Below the pieces are notes generated by a model that ran no database searches, was not told the DNA's origin, and saw nothing but the letters and a program-made list of their open reading frames with translations. Of a DNA stretch of 32,208 nt, positions 27,667-32,208 are shown in pieces. Positions within the stretch are counted from its first letter, which is position 1, and each line of letters begins with the position of its first letter. The stretch comes from Bacteroidota bacterium (GTDB taxonomy: Bacteria; Bacteroidota; Ignavibacteria; UBA10030; UBA6906), in NCBI GenBank assembly GCA_019637975.1, contig JAHBUR010000004.1:1-32208 (forward strand). Direction: 5' to 3'. The translations under genes and the position numbers were made by a program.

Positions 27667-30600
27667 CTACCTGACCAACAACATCTTCTTCACCTGATTG
27701 AATGAACCAGCCATGAGTTTGTAGTAATATACACCGCTCGCCACATTGCCCGCATCCCACGTGACCGAATACCTGCCCGGCGCTTTCACCTCGTTCACGA
27801 GTGTGGCGACTTCACGGCCAAGAAGATCGTAGACCTTCAACAACACCCTCACCCCTTTCTCCCCTCTCCCTGAGGGAGAGGGGTCGGGGGTGAGGGAATA
27901 TCGAATCGTTGTAGTTGGATTGAACGGGTTCGGATAGTTCTGCTCAAGCCTGTATTCATTCGGCAAGGCTGATCCCTGATCGTCGCCGATTCCCGTGGCT
28001 TGGTTCTGCAACTCAAGCGTATCGTCTATTGTCCCGTTGTTGCCGATATCAACATAGACGATGAGGTCGCCGTGGGTGATGTCGCTCCAATCAGGAACGA
28101 AGATGTGCGACGTGTTTGCGGGTAAGGAGACATGAGAACGAACAAACCGGCCGAGTCCTGTTCCTGTGGCATGATGAAGCTCAATATCATACTCTTTGGC
28201 CGGGCCGTAGGAGATGAGTTTCAACCTGTTGCTATCCGGGTTCTCGATTCTCACCGAGTCATTCTGCGCAAGCTCAAGCGACCGCAGCGAGAAGAGTTTC
28301 TCTTGCGCGGTTTCATTGATGATAGTGACGAGACTTGCGGACTTCACGAACTGGTCGGGATTCACGACTGACACGCCGTTGTCAAAGAACAACCTGTCCG
28401 TTTGATTCTGTGCGGCGTTGCTTCTTGTGTAGCTAAACACCTTGTTGCCGGTTGCGAAGAGCGCCTTGACGGTATCGGCGGTGAAGTCACTCATGCTGAC
28501 GGAGTACCTTCCCGTGGGAAGCACATACCCATACGGCGGCGTTTCACTTCCGTCCATCATGATAAGCGGCGTTGAGCCGGGAATCTGCGCATAGACAGTG
28601 TCGTTGTCATAGCCCGTGATGTTCCCGACACTGTCTCTGATCCGTGTTGAGGCAAATACTGAACCGAGAATCTGAAGCTGCGTGTCGGCAAGAACGAAAG
28701 GCGAGTGTTGAATGCCTTGCTTCGGCAGTATCGGGTCGACCAAATAGTCCACCGCCGGATCCATGAGAAAGATCCCGGTGTTCCCTCCCCAGGTGGGCCA
28801 ATTCGGGGTGAACCAGGTTCCACTCCCGCCGTTTGCTGCGGTATCAAGCCAGATTCGGGCGTCGGAGGTGGGAAATGTATTATCGTAGATACTTACATGG
28901 AAGAGGGCTGGATTCACCGGGTCACGATCCACGCGATACGGCAAAACGGCGTGTCCTCCACTCCCACTGTTCTTCCGGATGGTCAACGTTCTGGGAACTC
29001 CGGTATCCTCGATCAGCATCTCCTTCAGCTCGTTCAGAGTTTCTGTCGGCGTCTTTCCCATTCCTACGCTAACTGTGTATGTGATGTGAGGATCTCCTAT
29101 CTGGTGAGTATATAGCTCATTGACGACAGTCTTGACGCCCGGAGTAGACGCCAGCGTGACAGGCTCCAGGAAGGGGGGGAAGTTGGGATACGTGCTTTGA
29201 AATTGTTGCCTGTAGGAAAAGGCAAGCGCATTTGATACTGCTATTCCAAAACAGGAGCCGAACCACCGTTTCTTCAGGGCATTCCACCACGCAAGAGCAG
29301 TAGGTGAGTAGATCCCCAATGTGGTGCTTACATAACAGGCATCAACACTGAACGTGTTCACCCACGATACCCAGTCGGGAAACTCTGCCGAGATCGCCGC
29401 TGCAAAAACAAAATTCCCCTGCCACTGGGAATACTGACTATTGATAAATGGGTCGGTCCCTTGATAGTCGAATTGCTGATACCATGCGGGCGGGAACATA
29501 TCAGACCGCGTATTGCTGAATGCCCACTGATCCTGCCCGGGTCTGAACGGCTCATACTGTCCGCTGCTGTCGCGGGTCAGGACGTATCCTTTAATCTTGA
29601 ACACCTCGCTCGTGTCCACGATGCTCTGTGCATTAAAGTCCATGATCCGTATCATGCATTTCTTGGAGAGGATGTCACGGGGAATATCCCATACATATCT
29701 TCCCGTGTCACCGCTGGCTACGTAGTCCACCACATCGAACGTGGTTCCTCCATCTACGCTGTAGGAGATTTCCAGCACCTGATCCCGTTTGCCACCACTC
29801 CATGTGATCGTGTCTTTCTGTCCGGCGATCCATCGCCTGTTTGCGCGAGGCTCCGTGATGCGGAGGCCAGGCAACCTGACCCACCATCCCTCCTGGAAAC
29901 CACCGTGGTTCCCATATCCAACGATGACAGAACCCGAACTATCCACTGCCGTGGCACTGGTGAGCGTCCACCCTGCAATGTTGAGGTTATATTCATTCTC
30001 CAGCACAGTCTGAAGATCCCGCGCACCGGAATCCGGGTCCCAGATGAATGCCCTTGTATTTCCCAATGTGCCGACGATGGTGTTGCCATCGGCAGATACG
30101 TCGAAGGCACGACTGGGACTTGTTACACCCTGGAGAACTTCCCATCCACCTGCCTGCGTCCATCGCGCCGCAATGGGTGACCCACCAAGGGTGGCGGTAA
30201 GCGAACCAACAATGACCGCTCCACCTTCCGAGACACCGTTTGCCGTGCTCCCGTAGTAGCCACCGGTTCCCAGCGACTGAAGCCCGCCACCATTGATTCT
30301 CCTGAATGCAACGGAATAGGGTTCAGTAGGACTATAGTACAATCTATCATCACCAACAATGACCGAGCCGTCTGGTGATATGTTAGTCGCAACACTTGAA
30401 TTGCCTCCGGCGAGATAACCAAGGGGTTGCGGTGAACCATTAATCCACATCAATGCTTCATAACGATTGTCGGCATTGCTCCCCATTCCCACAATCACTG
30501 AACCATCATCTGAAACTTTACGCGCCCATGCAAAATTCCAGTTTTGAGGTATTGCGAGGACGGTGAGACTTCCCCCTACCCAACGAATTGCATTAGCTGG

Positions 30601-30909
30601 ATTATACCCGACTATAAGAGAGCCGTCGCCTGAAACACCTTGTGCAAACCACGATTGGTTTTGATAGACAGGAAGAGCAACCATTCCCCCAGATTCAGTC
30701 CATCGAAACGGGTTAATTGAATTCCCTTTAACCACCCGACCATCAGCAGATACATTGCTAGCGTTGCTGATGGTCGACCCCGGCAGAAATCCCAAGCCAA
30801 CGAACCTTGCAGTATCCTGAGCGGTAAGCGCGGCGGGAGAGAACAAGAGACCGAAGACAATGATCTTCCACCGTTCGGCAGGAACGATGTTAGCACACGC
30901 ACGATTCAC
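27667..30909 (-). CDS. T9SS-exported protein: HAF repeats, papain-like domain, sorting domain
   Basis: The product has 1080 residues. I place the start at GTG 30909: a strong AGGAGGAGG stands 6 bases upstream, inside the slightly longer ATG frame that would begin at 30936. A signal peptide ends at LTAQ (about 31). Residues 50-345 hold about seven repeats of the form VS.DG..IVG......A..W, the HAF extracellular repeat. Residues 347-440 look like an Ig-like domain (ITEPRANRRWIAGQ...ITWSGG). Residues about 540-700 have a papain-like arrangement: C553 in WFGSCFG, H653 in GGHAVLPYRV and D676/N677 in YDNTFP. From 982 is a type A T9SS sorting domain (EQNYPNPFNPTTTIRYS ... DLLGREVATLVNE), with an in-frame repeat insertion. 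Confidence 0.85.
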   Translation of the reverse strand: MNRACANIVPAERWKIIVFGLLFSPAALTAQDTARFVGLGFLPGSTISNASNVSADGRVVKGNSINPFRWTESGGMVALPVYQNQSWFAQGVSGDGSLIVGYNPANAIRWVGGSLTVLAIPQNWNFAWARKVSDDGSVIVGMGSNADNRYEALMWINGSPQPLGYLAGGNSSVATNISPDGSVIVGDDRLYYSPTEPYSVAFRRINGGGLQSLGTGGYYGSTANGVSEGGAVIVGSLTATLGGSPIAARWTQAGGWEVLQGVTSPSRAFDVSADGNTIVGTLGNTRAFIWDPDSGARDLQTVLENEYNLNIAGWTLTSATAVDSSGSVIVGYGNHGGFQEGWWVRLPGLRITEPRANRRWIAGQKDTITWSGGKRDQVLEISYSVDGGTTFDVVDYVASGDTGRYVWDIPRDILSKKCMIRIMDFNAQSIVDTSEVFKIKGYVLTRDSSGQYEPFRPGQDQWAFSNTRSDMFPPAWYQQFDYQGTDPFINSQYSQWQGNFVFAAAISAEFPDWVSWVNTFSVDACYVSTTLGIYSPTALAWWNALKKRWFGSCFGIAVSNALAFSYRQQFQSTYPNFPPFLEPVTLASTPGVKTVVNELYTHQIGDPHITYTVSVGMGKTPTETLNELKEMLIEDTGVPRTLTIRKNSGSGGHAVLPYRVDRDPVNPALFHVSIYDNTFPTSDARIWLDTAANGGSGTWFTPNWPTWGGNTGIFLMDPAVDYLVDPILPKQGIQHSPFVLADTQLQILGSVFASTRIRDSVGNITGYDNDTVYAQIPGSTPLIMMDGSETPPYGYVLPTGRYSVSMSDFTADTVKALFATGNKVFSYTRSNAAQNQTDRLFFDNGVSVVNPDQFVKSASLVTIINETAQEKLFSLRSLELAQNDSVRIENPDSNRLKLISYGPAKEYDIELHHATGTGLGRFVRSHVSLPANTSHIFVPDWSDITHGDLIVYVDIGNNGTIDDTLELQNQATGIGDDQGSALPNEYRLEQNYPNPFNPTTTIRYSLTPDPSPSGRGEKGVRVLLKVYDLLGREVATLVNEVKAPGRYSVTWDAGNVASGVYYYKLMAGSFNQVKKMLLVR
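27846..27896. repeat. Palindromic repeat element inside the T9SS sorting domain
   Basis: Nested inverted repeats: outer arms CCCTCACCCC/GGGGTGAGGG and inner arms CCCCTCTCCC/GGGAGAGGGG with loop TGA. In the minus-strand gene it encodes TPDPSPSGRGEKG, which interrupts the sorting domain between IRYSL and VRVLLKVYDLLGRE without breaking the frame. Elements of this sequence, translating to LTPDPSP.GRGE-like peptides, are known as intergenic and intragenic repeats in many bacteria. Confidence 0.8.
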
Positions 30910-31050
30910 GGCAAACCTCCTCCTGAAAATTCTCATGGTTCAGATTTATCTCTGCTGCTCCTTACTTCAAGACAACCAGCCCTTTCACATCCACGAAACT
31001 GCCACTGTGTAGCCTGTACAAACTGAACGCAGGTTCGCAGCCAATTCGAT

Positions 31051-31079
31051 TTCAGATATTTTTATCTGCAATATCTGAA
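31051..31079. promoter_or_regulatory. Nested inverted repeat, possible regulator site
   Basis: TTCAGATATT and AATATCTGAA are exactly complementary across nine bases, and the inner part also forms CAGATA-TTTT-TATCTG, so three related half-sites compete. It lies about 140-170 bases before the T9SS gene start. The AT-rich character suits a protein-binding site or a hairpin switch. Confidence 0.4.
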
Positions 31080-31657
31080 CACCACATTCGCTATGACAAC
31101 AAGGTGCGAGACAAGAAAATAAAATCACGGCTGTTGCGGCGACGAATCATCGTCCCGACTACACAACTATTGATTCACTTAAGAGCCTTCTGCAAGCACT
31201 GTTCGTTTCCGATAAAGTTCGTAGAGCAATGTGTTATTAAGGAAGCTCTGTGTGCAAGTTCTTTCGAGAGGGGATTGAGAATGGTTGTAAGAACGCAAGC
31301 AAGCATGATAATCAGACATAATGCTCTCAAATATAGCAAGTGGAATCGTTCATGTCAAGAGGCAATCGCGAAAATGACCTCGGAACACCAGTCAGAAGCC
31401 AACGCCCGGGGAGCCTGATCGTACGAACAAGGCGCCAAATAACAGAAACTTGGCAGTTATGAGTAGACTTTGCTTCAGCGCAACCAGCTTGCGTGTGGAT
31501 ACACAGCCTGCTGCCTTCCGCCACTTACTTCGTGCTAAAGGCATCCCACCAGCTTTTTCAGAAAGGAAAGAGTCGTCTAGCAGCAGAAAGGTGATCGTGT
31601 CTGCATCACGGACATGCGTTATAAATGTGTCAAGAAAAGCGAATAAAATGAACATGA

Positions 31658-31690
31658 ACATCCAGGCGGGACTGCCTCCCGCCCGGATGT
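31658..31690 (-). terminator. Probable intrinsic terminator after the phage-type ATPase gene
   Basis: The stem pairs ACATCC-A-GGCGGG with CCCGCC-C-GGATGT (12 pairs, one mismatch) around a 7-base loop, starting 8 bases after the stop codon. On the minus strand it is followed by a T-rich but interrupted tract (TCATGTTCATTTTATTC). Confidence 0.5.
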
Positions 31691-31698
31691 GTGTAGCA

Positions 31699-32208
31699 CT
31701 ACGCCGCTTTCTGTCGGGCAAGATGTGCGTTTCGCTCTTGAATGGCCCTCTTGACCCTGTCGGCTTGTTCCGCGGTAATACGCTTTGCGTTCAAGCCTTT
31801 GCTCATGCTCTGCTCAATCGAAAAGAGGCGCTCTGCGGTTGCCGCATGTTTGACGGCGAACAGCATGGCATTGGTTTCCTGTTCTCCGGGCCTGTGGCCG
31901 TTGTTGTCGAACAGATTAGGTTTAGAGGGTAGAGCAGGTTGAGGATGAGGTTCAGGTTGAGAAGCGGACGGACGACTGGAGACGGGGGACGGGTTAGTTG
32001 ATCGTTGTTGGCTGACAGTTGATTCTGCTGTTGTGTTTCGGTTCAACCATGAACCAATCTCTTGCCCGACTCTCTCATCGGGTTTGCTCAGCACGCGCCC
32101 ATCGAACAGGCTGGAGCGGTCTTTGCTTGACAGCGCATTGTGATTCAGGTCGAGGTCGAACACAATGTCGAATTCGTAATCCATTCCCTCACGCTGAATC
32201 GGTGCAAG
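31699..32208 (-). CDS. C-terminal part of a phage-type (Sak4-like) ATPase, cut by the window edge
   Basis: The frame is open to the right edge; residues encoded there are LAPIQREGMDYEFDIVFDL, with DLNHNALSSKDRSSLFDG following. The APIQREGMEYEF...FDLD..H.A..SKDR..LF pattern is typical of the end of the P-loop domain in phage nucleotide-binding proteins of the Sak4/RecA-like group, which pair with single-strand annealing functions. After this come a Pro/Ser/Gln-rich linker and a C-terminal helical part (TNAMLFAVKHAATAERLF to the ARQKAA end). The Walker motifs would lie beyond the window. The ATG at 32184 is internal, not the start. It suggests a prophage or other mobile element to the right. 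Confidence 0.65.
   Translation of the reverse strand, partial: LAPIQREGMDYEFDIVFDLDLNHNALSSKDRSSLFDGRVLSKPDERVGQEIGSWLNRNTTAESTVSQQRSTNPSPVSSRPSASQPEPHPQPALPSKPNLFDNNGHRPGEQETNAMLFAVKHAATAERLFSIEQSMSKGLNAKRITAEQADRVKRAIQERNAHLARQKAA

Larger units (their letters stand above)
30910..31698. other. Gene-free stretch upstream of the T9SS gene
   Basis: I see no convincing gene. Open frames on both strands are short and carry no recognisable protein. It holds the inverted repeat at 31051-31079 and the hairpin at 31658-31690, listed separately. The promoter of the T9SS gene should lie here, but I find no clear -35/-10 pair. Confidence 0.5.

Noticed and set aside
31392-31721. 109-residue minus-strand frame with a hydrophobic stretch
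   Set aside because: It overlaps the end of the phage-type ATPase gene and runs through its probable terminator hairpin; no ribosome site and no recognisable domain.

Overview
The window reads like a chromosome of a facultatively anaerobic member of the Bacteroidota/Ignavibacteria (FCB) group. The main clues are a type IX secretion C-terminal domain with the YPNPFNPTTTIRYSL-type signature common in Ignavibacteria, an Alternative Complex III of the Bacteroidota gene order (actABCDEF), and moderate GC content by eye. The lineage is inferred from protein style only; there is no rRNA gene or other marker here.

Layout. (1) Positions 1-1790 hold no intact gene. The stretch is dense in hairpins and repeats and carries decayed gene pieces: two copies of a 66-bp coding remnant, a tandem ~122-bp repeat, and a scrap of an ABC-transporter ATPase whose Walker A lysine is lost. 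(2) Positions 1793-21633 are one long, tightly packed minus-strand unit. In transcription order it is: diheme cytochrome c, narG, narH, narJ, narI, two nitrate/nitrite transporters (narK-type), actA, actB, actC, actD, actE, actF, an outer-membrane barrel protein, moaA. Many junctions overlap by 1-8 bases. (3) Upstream on the same strand lies an Rrf2-family Fe-S regulator with a strong sigma70-like promoter whose -10 box sits inside a perfect palindrome, and a small putative secreted protein. (4) Positions 22711-26440, also on the minus strand, carry a RIC/YtfE di-iron repair protein, an unassigned radical SAM enzyme and a tyrosine phenol-lyase (not a tryptophanase, judged by its active-site residues). 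(5) Positions 27081-30909 carry a small putative lipoprotein and a large T9SS-exported protein with HAF repeats, a probable papain-like domain and a sorting domain interrupted in frame by a palindromic repeat. (6) At the right edge the end of a phage-type (Sak4-like) ATPase runs out of the window.

How it fits together. NarGHI would oxidise quinol and reduce nitrate in the cytoplasm; the two NarK proteins would bring nitrate in and take nitrite out; NarJ and MoaA serve assembly and the molybdenum cofactor. Unusually, Alternative Complex III, which normally feeds cytochrome c and an oxygen reductase, is embedded in the same unit with no oxidase gene nearby. The diheme cytochrome in front of narG is a candidate electron link between the two. 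Nitrite and NO stress gives a plausible reason for the nearby Rrf2 regulator and RIC repair protein. The most notable feature is this combined ACIII-nitrate reductase unit.
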